Source: Halomonas lysinitropha (GTDB lineage: Bacteria > Pseudomonadota > Gammaproteobacteria > Pseudomonadales > Halomonadaceae). Taken from it: a DNA stretch of 64,000 nucleotides. Below the pieces are notes generated by a model that saw only the letters and a list, made by a program, of their open reading frames with translations, ran no database searches and was not told where the DNA came from. The position numbers and the translations under genes were made by a program. The DNA lies in contig NZ_CABVOU010000039.1 in the NCBI RefSeq assembly GCF_902500215.1, positions 186,001-250,000 of the forward strand, in the 5' to 3' direction. Of this stretch, positions 1-8,393 are shown one piece after another (positions within the stretch are counted from its first letter, which is position 1; the number at the start of each line of letters is the position of its first letter).

Positions 1-71
1 TGATGAGTCCCGACGCAGGCGAGGGGATCGATGCCTTTCTGGCCAAGCGCAAACCCGCTTGGGCGGAGTAG
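1..71 (+). CDS. Enoyl-CoA hydratase/isomerase, C-terminal end only
   Basis: Only the last 22 or so codons lie in the window, in the frame that starts at base 3 and ends with TAG at 69-71. The peptide ends with EGIDAFLAKRKPAWAE. This matches the usual C-terminal helix of crotonase-family enoyl-CoA hydratases, in which an EGxxAFLEKRKP motif precedes the stop. The gene sits 84 bp upstream of an acyl-CoA ligase on the same strand, which fits a small acyl-CoA degradation operon. The family call rests on the tail alone, so substrate and subfamily cannot be given. Confidence 0.6.
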   Translation, partial: MSPDAGEGIDAFLAKRKPAWAE

Positions 72-155
72 CGCCACGGCGTGCGCCAGAGAATCGACAT
101 GCCGGTTGCAAGGCCGGGGCGCTGAACCCTCCATGACAACAATAGGGGCAAGACC

Positions 156-1796
156 ATGAGTGATATCTGCCATTTCAATGACACGCTCGAGAAAAATGCG
201 GCGAATCATGTGCCGCTCTCTCCCTTGAGTTTCATCAAGCGGGCCGCCGCTGTTTATCCCGAGCGGACGGCGCTGATCTACAACGAGACGCGCTACAGCT
301 GGCAGCAGACCTATTCCCGCTGCTGCCGACTGGCTTCCCTGTTGAAGCGTTTCGGCATCAGTCGGGGCGATACGGTGGCCGTCATGCTGCCGAATGTCCC
401 CGCCATGTACGAGGCCCACTTCGGTATTCCCATGCGGGGGGCGGTGTTGAATGCGATCAACATCCGTCTGAATCCGGACGCGGTCGCCTTCATTCTCGAC
501 CATAGCCGTTCGCGCCTGCTGCTGGTCGATCCCGAGTACGCCGATGTGGTCGAAAAGGCCTTGGCCCGGATGGAAGGACCCGCGCCCACGGTGATCAATG
601 TCTCCGACCCGAGCCAGGGCGAAGAGCGCTTCATCGGTGACCTGGAGTACGAGGCGTTGCTCGCCGAGCAACCGGAGCAGGACGACTGGCAGCTGCCGGC
701 CGACGAGTGGGATGCGATCGCGCTGGGCTATACCTCCGGCACCACCGGCAATCCCAAGGGGGTCGTCAGCCACCACCGCGGCGCTTACCTCAATGCCGTC
801 AGCAACGTCCTCTCCTGGACGCTGCCCCGGGAGGTGGTCTACCTGTGGACCCTGCCGATGTTCCACTGCAACGGCTGGTGCTTCCCGTGGACGCTGGCGG
901 CGATCGGCGGCACCAGCGTCTGTCTGCGCCGGGTCGATCCGGAGGTGATCCTGGGTCTGATCAGGAAACACCGGGTCAGCCACTACTGCGGCGCGCCCGT
1001 CGTCCACGCCATGATCGCCGACGCAGCCGTTGCGGCATCGGAGCCGATCGAGCACAAGGTGTCGGGGCTGATCGCCGGGGCGGCGCCACCCGCGTCGGTG
1101 CTGGAGCGGATGGAAAGGATCGGCTTCGAGCTTACCCACGTCTACGGCCTGACCGAGACCTATGGCCCCGCCTCGGTATGCGCCAAGCAGGACGGCTGGG
1201 ATCAGCGCCCCCTGGAGGAGCGTGTCCGGCTCAACGGGCGCCAGGGGGTGACCTATCCGCTGCAGGAAAGCGTCGCGGTGCTGGACCCGGTCACGCAGGA
1301 ACCCGTCCCCGCCGACGGTGAGACGGTGGGCGAGATCATGTTCCGCGGCAATATCGTCATGAAGGGCTACCTGCGCAACGAGGCCGCCACCCGCGAAGCC
1401 TTTTCCGGCGGCTGGTTTCACTCCGGCGACCTGGCCGTGGTGGAAGCGGACGGCTACATCAAGATTCGTGACCGACTGAAGGACGTGATCATCTCGGGCG
1501 GGGAAAACATCACCTCGCTGGAGGTCGAGGACGTTATCCAGCGCCACGACGACGTCGAGCTCGCGGCCGTGGTGGCGATGGCAGACGCCAAGTGGGGCGA
1601 AGTCCCGGCGGCCTTTGTCCAGTTGCGGCCCGGCAGCGAGTTGAGTGAAGAGGCCCTGATCGCGTTCTGTCAGGAGAATATCAGCCGCTTCAAGGCGCCC
1701 AAGAAGGTGATCTTCGGGGCGTTGCCGACCACCTCGACCGGCAAGATCCAGAAGTTCCTGTTGCGCCAGCAACTCGAGTCACGGCTTTCCGCCTGA
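156..1796 (+). CDS. Acyl-CoA synthetase (AMP-forming), DmdB/medium-chain type
   Basis: A 546-residue member of the ANL adenylating superfamily that activates a carboxylic acid to its CoA thioester through an acyl-AMP. Visible motifs are the P-loop-like YTSGTTGNPKG (residues about 192-202), YGLTETYGP near 330, FHSGDL near 430, DRLKDVIISGGENI near 450, and the C-terminal catalytic lysine in TSTGKIQKF. The N-terminus (HFNDTLEKNAANHVPLSPLSF) resembles the group containing 3-methylmercaptopropionyl-CoA ligase DmdB and short/medium-chain ligases. The start is supported by AGGGGCAAG just before the ATG. It follows an enoyl-CoA hydratase tail and precedes a LysR gene. The DMSP link is only a possibility; a generic medium-chain acid ligase is equally likely. 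Confidence 0.85.
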   Translation: MSDICHFNDTLEKNAANHVPLSPLSFIKRAAAVYPERTALIYNETRYSWQQTYSRCCRLASLLKRFGISRGDTVAVMLPNVPAMYEAHFGIPMRGAVLNAINIRLNPDAVAFILDHSRSRLLLVDPEYADVVEKALARMEGPAPTVINVSDPSQGEERFIGDLEYEALLAEQPEQDDWQLPADEWDAIALGYTSGTTGNPKGVVSHHRGAYLNAVSNVLSWTLPREVVYLWTLPMFHCNGWCFPWTLAAIGGTSVCLRRVDPEVILGLIRKHRVSHYCGAPVVHAMIADAAVAASEPIEHKVSGLIAGAAPPASVLERMERIGFELTHVYGLTETYGPASVCAKQDGWDQRPLEERVRLNGRQGVTYPLQESVAVLDPVTQEPVPADGETVGEIMFRGNIVMKGYLRNEAATREAFSGGWFHSGDLAVVEADGYIKIRDRLKDVIISGGENITSLEVEDVIQRHDDVELAAVVAMADAKWGEVPAAFVQLRPGSELSEEALIAFCQENISRFKAPKKVIFGALPTTSTGKIQKFLLRQQLESRLSA

Positions 1797-1928
1797 GCCG
1801 GTCGGCACGGTGGGGCAGAAGCGGTCCAGGGGCGCGGCCTGTCTTTTCTATCACTGGCGATTATAGTGGCCGTCGCACGCGTCACGGATCGCGCACTGTC
1901 CCATCGCCCTCCCGAGTGAGTATTGGTC

Positions 1929-2858
1929 ATGTCACGACGCCCACCGCTGATCGCACTCTCCTACTTCGAGGTTGCCGCGCGAACCAGGAGTTTCACCGCG
2001 GCTGCCAAGGAGCTCAATGTCACGCCGGCGGCCATCAGCCATCAGGTCAAGGCGCTGGAGGAGTATCTCGGCGTCGATCTGTTCGTGCGCCATCACCGGC
2101 GGGTCAGCCTGACCCCGGCGGCGCGCGTGGCCCTGCCGGAACTGCAGGAGGGGTTCGAGACCCTGGGGCGTGCCGTGGACAAGATTCGCGCCTACGGCGA
2201 GGAGCGCCTGATCGTCACCGTATGTGCCGAGCCGCTGTTCGCCACCAAGTGGATCGTGCCGCGCCTGCACCGTTTCTACGCCCGCTGCCCGGAGGCCGAA
2301 GTGCGGCTGCAGGCGAGCCTGCACACGGTGGACCGCAGCCGTGAGAGCGATTTCGGGGTTGCCGAGCTCAAGCGCGCCGGCGTCGACGTTTCCGTACGCC
2401 TCGGTTACGGCCGTTATGCCGACATCGAGCCGCAGCGCCTCATGGGGCTCGAGCTTGTACCCATCGGCACACCGGAGATGGTGGCCAGCGTGGACGCTGT
2501 CGACTCCCTGAGCCGGCTGCCGCTGCTGTGCGACAGCACTCTCAGCCGCTTCGACGAGCCTTGCGGCTGGAAGGAGTGGTTTCAGCTGCAGGGAGGCGAC
2601 ATCGGAACGCTCCGGGAACTGAGATTCGGCAACGGGCTGCTCGCGCTGGAAGCGGCCCTTGCCGGCCAAGGGATCCTGCTCGGCAGCCGGGACCTCCATC
2701 AGGCGGAACTCGAGGCCGGCAAACTGGTGGTTGCCACCGAATGCCCCCTCCACTGTGACCAGGCGTACTACGTCGTCAGCGCCGGCGCCGGCCTGGAACG
2801 CCCCATCGCCACTCAGTTCCGCGAATGGCTGGTGGACGAGGCCAACCTGCCCGCCTGA
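1929..2858 (+). CDS. LysR-family transcriptional regulator, GcvA-like
   Basis: A roughly 309-residue LysR protein. The N-terminal winged helix-turn-helix (about residues 5-64) includes FEVAARTRSFTAAAKELNVT followed by PAAISHQVKALEEYLG. The substrate-binding domain has the GcvA-subgroup features FATKWIVPRLHRF and, near the end, AGQGILLGSRDL. GcvA-like proteins usually control nearby amino-acid or acyl-CoA metabolism genes. Here the gene lies 132 bp downstream of the acyl-CoA ligase on the same strand, which is the obvious candidate target. A TTG two codons earlier (1923) could also serve as start; ATG at 1929 is preferred, although neither has a strong ribosome-binding site. The effector cannot be read from the sequence. 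Confidence 0.85.
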   Translation: MSRRPPLIALSYFEVAARTRSFTAAAKELNVTPAAISHQVKALEEYLGVDLFVRHHRRVSLTPAARVALPELQEGFETLGRAVDKIRAYGEERLIVTVCAEPLFATKWIVPRLHRFYARCPEAEVRLQASLHTVDRSRESDFGVAELKRAGVDVSVRLGYGRYADIEPQRLMGLELVPIGTPEMVASVDAVDSLSRLPLLCDSTLSRFDEPCGWKEWFQLQGGDIGTLRELRFGNGLLALEAALAGQGILLGSRDLHQAELEAGKLVVATECPLHCDQAYYVVSAGAGLERPIATQFREWLVDEANLPA

Positions 2859-3049
2859 ATGCCAAAAGCCGGCCCTGGCGCGCCACCACCAACAGCTCCC
2901 TCCGACCAAAGCTGGCTTTGCATGCCTCTCCCACTCGCCTACGCTGGTCTTCAAGGTCGCGAAGACGCCCTGACTGACAAAGACATCGACGGAACGCAGG
3001 GACTATCGCATGGATGGCGGAGGTCATCGCAACATGCCCAGGTAGGGGC

Positions 3050-3421
3050 GGTAGCGTGGCTGAATCTTTCCCATAACTGCCTTATGGAACAAGACGGCGG
3101 GAAGATGTCGCGGACGCCTGGCGGGCGAGACTTCTTCGATATGCCCCAGGGGTGATCGAGAACGGGTCGATAGAGAAACACGAGGGCATTCAGCGCCCGA
3201 TTCTGCGTGGCCGCCGCCACCTGGCGTTCCACCGCCAAATGTTCCAGGAAGGCGCGTACCTCTGCGCCTCCCATGCCGGCGAGATGCCGTATACCGTGGA
3301 AACGAATGAAGTAGCGAATCCAGTAGCAGTAGGTCTTCTCTGTACGTGGACTGTAGCGCTTTACCCGCATGGTGGCCTTTACTCGGTCCATCAGCTTCGG
3401 CGGTCTGCTTTGCGACTCCAT
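3050..3421 (-). pseudogene. intI: Integron integrase IntI, truncated and frame-shifted remnant
   Basis: The minus-strand reading from ATG 3421 gives MESQSRPPKLMDRVKATMRV, then RYSPRTEKTYCYWIRYFIRF, AEVRAFLEHLAVERQVAAA and TQNRALNALVFLYRPVL. This is the N-terminal core-binding domain of an integron tyrosine recombinase. After about 95 residues the reading must change frame to continue with HIEEVSPARRPRHLPAVL, which resembles the IntI linker that follows LFLYREVL. Homology then stops, so the catalytic domain with its tyrosine is absent. A full IntI has about 320 residues. GGAGGGAGG precedes the ATG. The gene diverges from the attI-like site and cassettes, as in intact integrons. The left boundary is approximate. 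Confidence 0.8.
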
Positions 3422-3527
3422 ACCGCCTCCCTCCAGATGCATGGATATGCATACAATATTATTGGTGATGGCAAAACGTGCAAGCGCGCGAATTCTGTAT
3501 AGGTAGCCGAATTATACTTCGGGTTAT

Positions 3528-3552
3528 GTCAAATCAATAAGTTAGGTGCGAA
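3528..3552 (+). other. attI-like integron insertion site
   Basis: GTTAGGT at 3541-3547 matches the integron core-site consensus GTTRRRY exactly. It lies about 120 bp upstream of the intI start, on the cassette side, which is where attI belongs. Recombination would fall between G3541 and T3542, so the first cassette begins at 3542. The accessory attI repeats could not be defined by eye. Confidence 0.6.
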
Positions 3553-3641
3553 GAAACGTGCTCGATAACGTTGTTGAACGCGCAGGCGTGTTTATCCAAT
3601 ATCAGGGTGTGCAGTCCAATCACTGTTAACTGACTCTATCT

Positions 3642-4394
3642 ATGAAAGTCGTAACTTGGAACTGTAATGGAGCACTCAGACGAAAGCTTGCAGAAGCAGA
3701 TAGCTTGCGAGCTGATGTCTTGGTGGTTCAGGAATGTGAAGATCCTGCGCTATCGACGCCCGCGTATAGAGATTGGGCCGGTTCTTACCTTTGGGTAGGC
3801 GAGTCAAAAAATCGAGGTATCGGCATTTTTCCGCGAAACGGTCATCGAGTCGAAAAGTTAACTTGGAGTGGCAGCTTTGCCGTCCTTGGGCTTATCAGCA
3901 AAAGTGATACACTGAATTGGAGCACAGAAGATCTCAGGCTTTTTCTCCCTTTCACTATCAATAAAGATTTCACCGTGCTGGCCGTCTGGACTAAGGGGCG
4001 CAATGAAGAAGCATTTGGCTACATGGGGCAATTCTGGAAGTACCTTCAGATTCACCGTGACGATCTTAGCGGGCCAAAGACAGTCATTCTCGGCGATTTT
4101 AATAGCAATGTGCGCTGGGATAAGCCGGACCGCTGGTGGAATCACTCAGACGTAGTTGCTGAGCTCAGCGAGATGGGTTTCAAGAGCCAGTATCATCGAG
4201 TCTTCGAGGAAGAACAGGGCAATGAGACCAGCCCAACATTTTTCTTGCAGCGGAACCGCGAGAAGGCCTATCACATTGACTATGTTTTCACCTCGTCAGA
4301 CTTTGCAGAAGAATGTAGTTTGCAGGTCGGTCAGCGCGACGAGTGGATTTCAATAAGTGACCACGTACCGTTGACGTTGAGCATCAACAGTTAA
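3642..4394 (+). CDS. Endonuclease/exonuclease/phosphatase family protein (integron cassette 1)
   Basis: A 250-residue protein with the complete EEP metal-dependent hydrolase signature: WNCNG (residues 6-10), the metal-binding QE pair (30-31), GDFNSN (151-156), HIDYVF (211-216) and the catalytic SDHVP (239-243). Members cleave phosphodiester bonds in nucleic acids or other phosphates, and the substrate here cannot be told. There is no signal peptide or membrane segment, so it is probably cytoplasmic. The stop codon overlaps the start of attC1, as is usual for cassettes. No good ribosome-binding site is visible before ATG 3642, and expression may depend on the integron Pc promoter near attI. 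EEP proteins of this type are common cassette cargo. Confidence 0.85.
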   Translation: MKVVTWNCNGALRRKLAEADSLRADVLVVQECEDPALSTPAYRDWAGSYLWVGESKNRGIGIFPRNGHRVEKLTWSGSFAVLGLISKSDTLNWSTEDLRLFLPFTINKDFTVLAVWTKGRNEEAFGYMGQFWKYLQIHRDDLSGPKTVILGDFNSNVRWDKPDRWWNHSDVVAELSEMGFKSQYHRVFEEEQGNETSPTFFLQRNREKAYHIDYVFTSSDFAEECSLQVGQRDEWISISDHVPLTLSINS

Positions 4395-4466
4395 CAATCG
4401 GCTGCACAGCGACCGATTTTCCGCCGCTTTGCGGCTACAAGCCGGCGCGTGAGCCGGGCGTTAGCC
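4389..4466 (+). other. attC recombination site 1
   Basis: The 78-bp element begins with AGTTAAC (RYYYAAC-like, overlapping the stop of the upstream gene) and ends with GTTAGCC at 4460-4466. Internal arms CGGCT (about 4399-4403) and AGCCG near 4452-4456 can pair as L'' and L'. The centre holds CCGC/GCGG complementarity. The crossover point is between 4460 and 4461. Confidence 0.75.
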
Positions 4467-4479
4467 ACGGAGAGGTAAA

Positions 4480-5721
4480 ATGGGACCTATTGCACTTTTC
4501 GATAAGTCGTTCTTGCAGTCATTGAGCCTCGATGAATCTGTTTGGTTCGATCAATTCTTTATTCCAAATATTTCTCCGCTATTTTATGTGGAAACGTTAG
4601 CTGATTTAGATAAGGAAATGAGTAGAGGCAGAACTGCTGATCAAGTAGTTGGTAATATTGCTGAGAAGTCACCTCAGTTGAGTGGAGCTCCTAACGTCCA
4701 TCATAGTGAATTACTGCTAGCCAATTTATTGGGGCAGCCGGTTTCAATGTCCAATAGACCAATCGTTGCAGGTGGGCGGCCTGTGGAATCGGGAGGAAAG
4801 CGAGGTGTAAACATTGATATTTCTCCCGAAGCGAAAGCATTCAATAGGTGGCAAGATGGAGAATATCTACAGATAGAAAGAGAATTTGCAAGAGCCTGGC
4901 GAGCACATATTAAATCTTTATCCTTTGAGAGTTCATCTGACTACGCCCAAAAATTGGGGATAGATATTTCACAGTGCAAAAATATGGATGACGCTTTCGC
5001 TGCCGCTAGTCAGATGGTCAGTATCTCAAGTAAGCCTTATGACTTAATTGCCTTCATTGTTAAAACAATCGGGATCCCCCCAGAGTATCAACGGGAATTC
5101 GTACATAGATATCAAGTCTCTGGATTTCCGCCACTAAATCGCTATGCCCCGTATGCTGCTCATGTAATTAAAGTTGAAGTCTTTTTTCACATTTGCGTGT
5201 CTCGGGGATTTATTTCAGCCGATCGACCCTCAAACAAAATTGATATAGCATATCTCCATTATTTACCTTTTTGTAACATCTTTATATCTGGAGATAGATT
5301 GCATCGGAGTACTGCCAGTCTTTTTCTTGGTAAAGATCAGAGATTCGTTTGGGGGCCGGATCTTAAAACAGATCTAAAAAGATTAAACGACCATTACTTG
5401 ACGTTGCCTCAAGAAACCAAGGATAGAGGCGTGATTTCATTCGCCAGCAAACCTCCAACCGAAGGTGGTTTTTTGACTGCAGAGCTTTGGGATATGATGA
5501 GCACAAGCTGGCGAAAGAAAAGTGAGAATTTGGCTCCCCTTTCAAGTGAAGCAAATGACAAACTTCTTCAACATATTAAAGGCTTCACTGATGCGCCAAC
5601 CCTACCATCTGATCAAATGCCAGACCCCACTGAGGAATTGGACAGTCTATCCATACAGAGGTCTATCAGAAGAAAAAGAGGTAGCTGGTATCAAGTTCCT
5701 AAGGACCTTAAAAATGGCTAA
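4480..5721 (+). CDS. Unrecognised protein with PIN-like features (integron cassette 2)
   Basis: A 413-residue AT-rich gene with a good ribosome-binding site (GGAGAGG) before ATG 4480. I do not recognise a named family. The N-terminus PIALFDKSFLQSL has the beta-strand/Asp pattern of PIN-like nucleases (D8), with a possible second acid at E38 in YVETLADLDKE. Near the C-terminal half, DIAYLHYLPFCNIFISGD supplies D255 and D272, spaced like the later PIN acidic positions. A long helical, charged insert lies between. That gives a plausible but unproven metal-dependent nuclease. There is no signal peptide or membrane segment. The stop codon lies inside attC2. Together with the following SIR2-NTPase cassette it may be defence cargo. 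Confidence 0.7.
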   Translation: MGPIALFDKSFLQSLSLDESVWFDQFFIPNISPLFYVETLADLDKEMSRGRTADQVVGNIAEKSPQLSGAPNVHHSELLLANLLGQPVSMSNRPIVAGGRPVESGGKRGVNIDISPEAKAFNRWQDGEYLQIEREFARAWRAHIKSLSFESSSDYAQKLGIDISQCKNMDDAFAAASQMVSISSKPYDLIAFIVKTIGIPPEYQREFVHRYQVSGFPPLNRYAPYAAHVIKVEVFFHICVSRGFISADRPSNKIDIAYLHYLPFCNIFISGDRLHRSTASLFLGKDQRFVWGPDLKTDLKRLNDHYLTLPQETKDRGVISFASKPPTEGGFLTAELWDMMSTSWRKKSENLAPLSSEANDKLLQHIKGFTDAPTLPSDQMPDPTEELDSLSIQRSIRRKRGSWYQVPKDLKNG

Positions 5722-5786
5722 CAAAGTGCTGCTGTCGGACAAATTTTCGGTGCGCTCCAAATTTGCCGCAGAGCGCGGCGTTAGAC
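5716..5786 (+). other. attC recombination site 2
   Basis: A 71-bp element from GGCTAAC (5716-5722) to GTTAGAC (5780-5786), with the typical AAAGTGCTGCTGTCGGAC left arm and a GCGCGGC right arm. Its GGCTAAC end is the exact complement of GTTAGCC at the start of this cassette (4460-4466), as expected if both derive from one excised circle. The crossover is between 5780 and 5781. Confidence 0.85.
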
Positions 5787-5853
5787 GTATATCTAGTCAA
5801 CACGCTATGACTGATGGACAAATAAATTCCGAGCTTATAAGAGAAGAGCACTA

Positions 5854-8223
5854 ATGAAATAACTAAAGACTCTAGACCCAGAAGGCTCCATTCTTTTTCT
5901 TGGATCGGGATTCTCGGTCGCATCGAAAAACATACTTGGCGAATCGTTACCCAGCGGATTGAAGCTTAAGTCTATTTTTGCCGAAATCGTCGGTGTAGAT
6001 AAAAACGATCATAATTTCCAAACGTTAGCTGACGAAGTGGCTAGGACTACTGACTTATACCAACTTCTCTACGAAACATTCACCATTAATGAACTTTCTG
6101 AAGCTCAGCTTAAGCTTTTGGAGCTCCCTTGGCTTCGTATCTATACTACAAATTATGATGATAGCGTTGAGAAAGCTTTTTTTGATTTAAAGCGTAGTTT
6201 TAAGTCGTTCAACTATGATGAAAAGAAACCTAGAAAAATCCTTCCGGGTTCCGTTGTCCACTTGCATGGCACGATAGGAAAAACAAACAGGGGTAATGTA
6301 TTAGAGCAGTTAATATTAAATGAAGGTTCGTATATCAAGCAGCATTTCGAGAATTCGATTTGGTATGACGAATTTATACGGGACATTAGGTTTGCAACGA
6401 ATTGCTTCTTTATTGGGTATAGCCTCTCAGACTACCATATATCAGCGCTTCTTCATCCGGTGACTGATATTAAAGATAAAACCTATTTCGTTAATAGGTC
6501 AACCGATAAAATATTTGAGAGAAGGGTTCAAAATTATGGCCAAGTAATCCCGGAAGGTCTTGAAGATTTTTCTAAGAGGTGCATCAGCCTGCCACGACTT
6601 GACCGACTTAAAGATCCTTTTTCACTTAAATCCTTTAGGTATTTTGATCCACACAAAGACAAAAAGACATTGGCGCCACCAACTGCTATAGAGATTCTTA
6701 ATCTTGTTACGTATGGGACTTTTAATGAAAAGCGCTGTATTGCATCATTGCCTGGACGAACCTATGTTGTTCCTCGTCAAGAACGAGTTGAAAACGCAGC
6801 TGCTATATTAAAAACTGCACGTAGTCTACTTGTTCATTCCCGGTTAGGAAACGGAAAGTCTCTGTTTCTAAGCCTTCTTGCTTATAAGCTGTCGGAGATT
6901 GGATATAAATGCTTCTGGTGTCAAGATATATCCCCGACATTGAATCAAGATATAAATGCTCTTCATTCATTGAACAATGTTGTAATTATCTTTGACTCAT
7001 ATGATGTAGCCCTTGACGTAATTCGGGCCACTGCAGATAGGCTGGATGCAGCTAAATTCGTGATCGCTATTAGGACCGGAATACAGGACGTTCGCCTGCA
7101 CGAAATTCGAGAGCGCCTGCCCTCACCGTTGGAAAGGATAAATCTAAATGGCCTATTGGAAGCCGAGAAAGACGATTTTTTCCATTTGCTTGATGATGCG
7201 GGAATTTTGGAGCCTGCACTTAGGAAAGAATTGTCTCGATGTGAAGATATTCGAGAGGTCGTAACTTCCGTCTACAAGCACTCAGGGATCAAAGAGAAGC
7301 TGCAACAGGAGCTTGAACCCATACTCGGCGACTCAACTTTACGTACGGCTATGGTCTCTATCCATTTGTTAAACATTGCTGGACAATACCCTGATTCGGC
7401 ATTCTTAAGGGCAATTACAGGTGGTGATACATACGTTTTAGCCTCGAAGTTTAGGGAGGCGGCTTCAGAAATTGTTCATTTTAATGGGGATGATCTTCGC
7501 CCCCACTCTCCGATATTCTCTGAATATTTGTCGGAAAATTTTTTTGATGCTGAAGATGTAGTTTCCAGCATTTATAGTATAGTTACAGAAGGGGTAAGGA
7601 GAAAGCCGCGTCGGCCTTATCAAGCGATTACTAGCTATTTTATGCAGGTCACAAATCTTAAGCGTTTAGTTAAAGGTTCGAACCAAAGTTCATTATTGGC
7701 TGGTCTGTTTGATCAGTTGCACAGGGACATTAATGTAAATGGTGAGCCATTATTTTGGTTGCAATATTCGATACTGATGATGGATATGAAGGAGCTCGGG
7801 GCGGCAGAACGCTTCTTAAATACTGCATACGCAAGAGCAAGTTCTTTAACAGGTTTTAAAACATTCCAACTAGATACACATGCACTTCGTATACTCTTGA
7901 TGCTCGAATCGGCAGATACAGAATCGAAGTCCGTAGTACGGTTTGAGCAAATCCTTACACAGCTGGATAATATTGCTTCGATGCTAAATGAAGCGAGTCA
8001 TCGGCCATATGCTCTCCGTGCGTTGAAGGAGTTGGAAAACTTTGTACGTGTTCGCGGCTATGCTCTAACCGTCACGGAATGTAACGCTTTACTGATGCAT
8101 TTGAATCGTTTGACGGCAACCCTTCAATCTGTCCAATTCGATGATGACAGTTATGCCGAATCACAAGAAACATCGACTATTCTGGAGAGCGTAAAAGAAA
8201 TAATACTAATGCGCTCAGCGTAA
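5854..8223 (+). CDS. SIR2-like domain plus P-loop NTPase, probable antiphage effector (cassette 3); stop at codon 3
   Basis: From the well-placed ATG at 5854 (preceded by AGAGAAGAG), codon 3 is TAA (5860-5862). The same frame then stays open for 786 codons. The first bases after the stop encode ILFLGSGFS, the nucleotide-binding start of a SIR2_2 domain, followed by YTTNYD (about 6139-6156), VVHLHG and FFIGYSLSD. A Walker A-like LGNGKS lies at about 6844-6861 and a Walker B VVIIFDSYD at about 6979-7005, then a long helical C-terminus. SIR2-NTPase fusions are known NAD-depleting antiphage proteins. The first NTG restart, TTG 5959, would lose GSGFS, so the gene is either inactivated, restarted at a rare codon such as ATT 5890, or misread. 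AT-rich composition indicates transfer. Confidence 0.8.
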
Positions 8224-8259
8224 TATAGAAAGCATGTGAAACATAGGGGTACCAAACCG

Positions 8260-8319
8260 GCCTAACAATTCGCGTCACTCGGACGCACTAGAGTGCGCCG
8301 GTGCGCTCTGGCGTTAAAT
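8260..8319 (+). other. attC recombination site 3
   Basis: A 60-bp element from GCCTAAC (8260-8266) to GTTAAAT (8313-8319, perfect GTTRRRY). Its interior GGACGCACTAGAGTGCGCC folds into a strong short hairpin. It closes the last cassette; ordinary GC-rich host sequence resumes about 20 bp later. The crossover is between 8313 and 8314. Confidence 0.82.
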
Positions 8320-8340
8320 GAACATAACAAACGAAACCCA

Positions 8341-8376
8341 AAAGCCCCCGAGTCACTCACCTGGCCCGGGGGCTTT
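8341..8376 (-). terminator. Intrinsic terminator of the liu genes, possibly bidirectional
   Basis: A perfect 10-bp stem, AAAGCCCCCG (8341-8350) with CGGGGGCTTT (8367-8376), and a 16-nt loop, lies 18 bp beyond the mvaB stop. On the minus strand it ends in TTTTGGGTTT, and on the plus strand in TTTTCGTTTT, so it could also end transcription from the integron side. Confidence 0.8.
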
Positions 8377-8393
8377 TCGTTTTGGCTCTGCTG

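Larger units (their letters stand above)
3050..8319 (+). mobile_element. Small chromosomal integron: intI remnant, attI and three gene cassettes
   Basis: The arrangement is canonical: intI on the minus strand, an attI-like core at 3541, then three plus-strand cassettes with boundaries at 3542-4460, 4461-5780 and 5781-8313. Each cassette carries one gene followed directly by an attC site with RYYYAAC and GTTRRRY ends. Cassette genes 2 and 3 are visibly AT-rich compared with the GC-rich host genes on both sides. Cassette 2 begins with TTAGCC and its own attC begins with GGCTAAC, the exact complement expected for one excised circle. The integrase is broken, so the array is probably frozen unless an integrase acts in trans. 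Confidence 0.82.

Noticed and set aside
5522..5854. 110-codon plus-strand frame across the end of cassette 2
   Set aside because: It overlaps the unrecognised 413-residue gene and runs through attC2; no ribosome-binding site and no conserved feature.
7670..7690. GGTTCGAA-like sequence considered as part of a tRNA T-arm
   Set aside because: It lies inside the SIR2-NTPase coding frame and no cloverleaf can be built around it.
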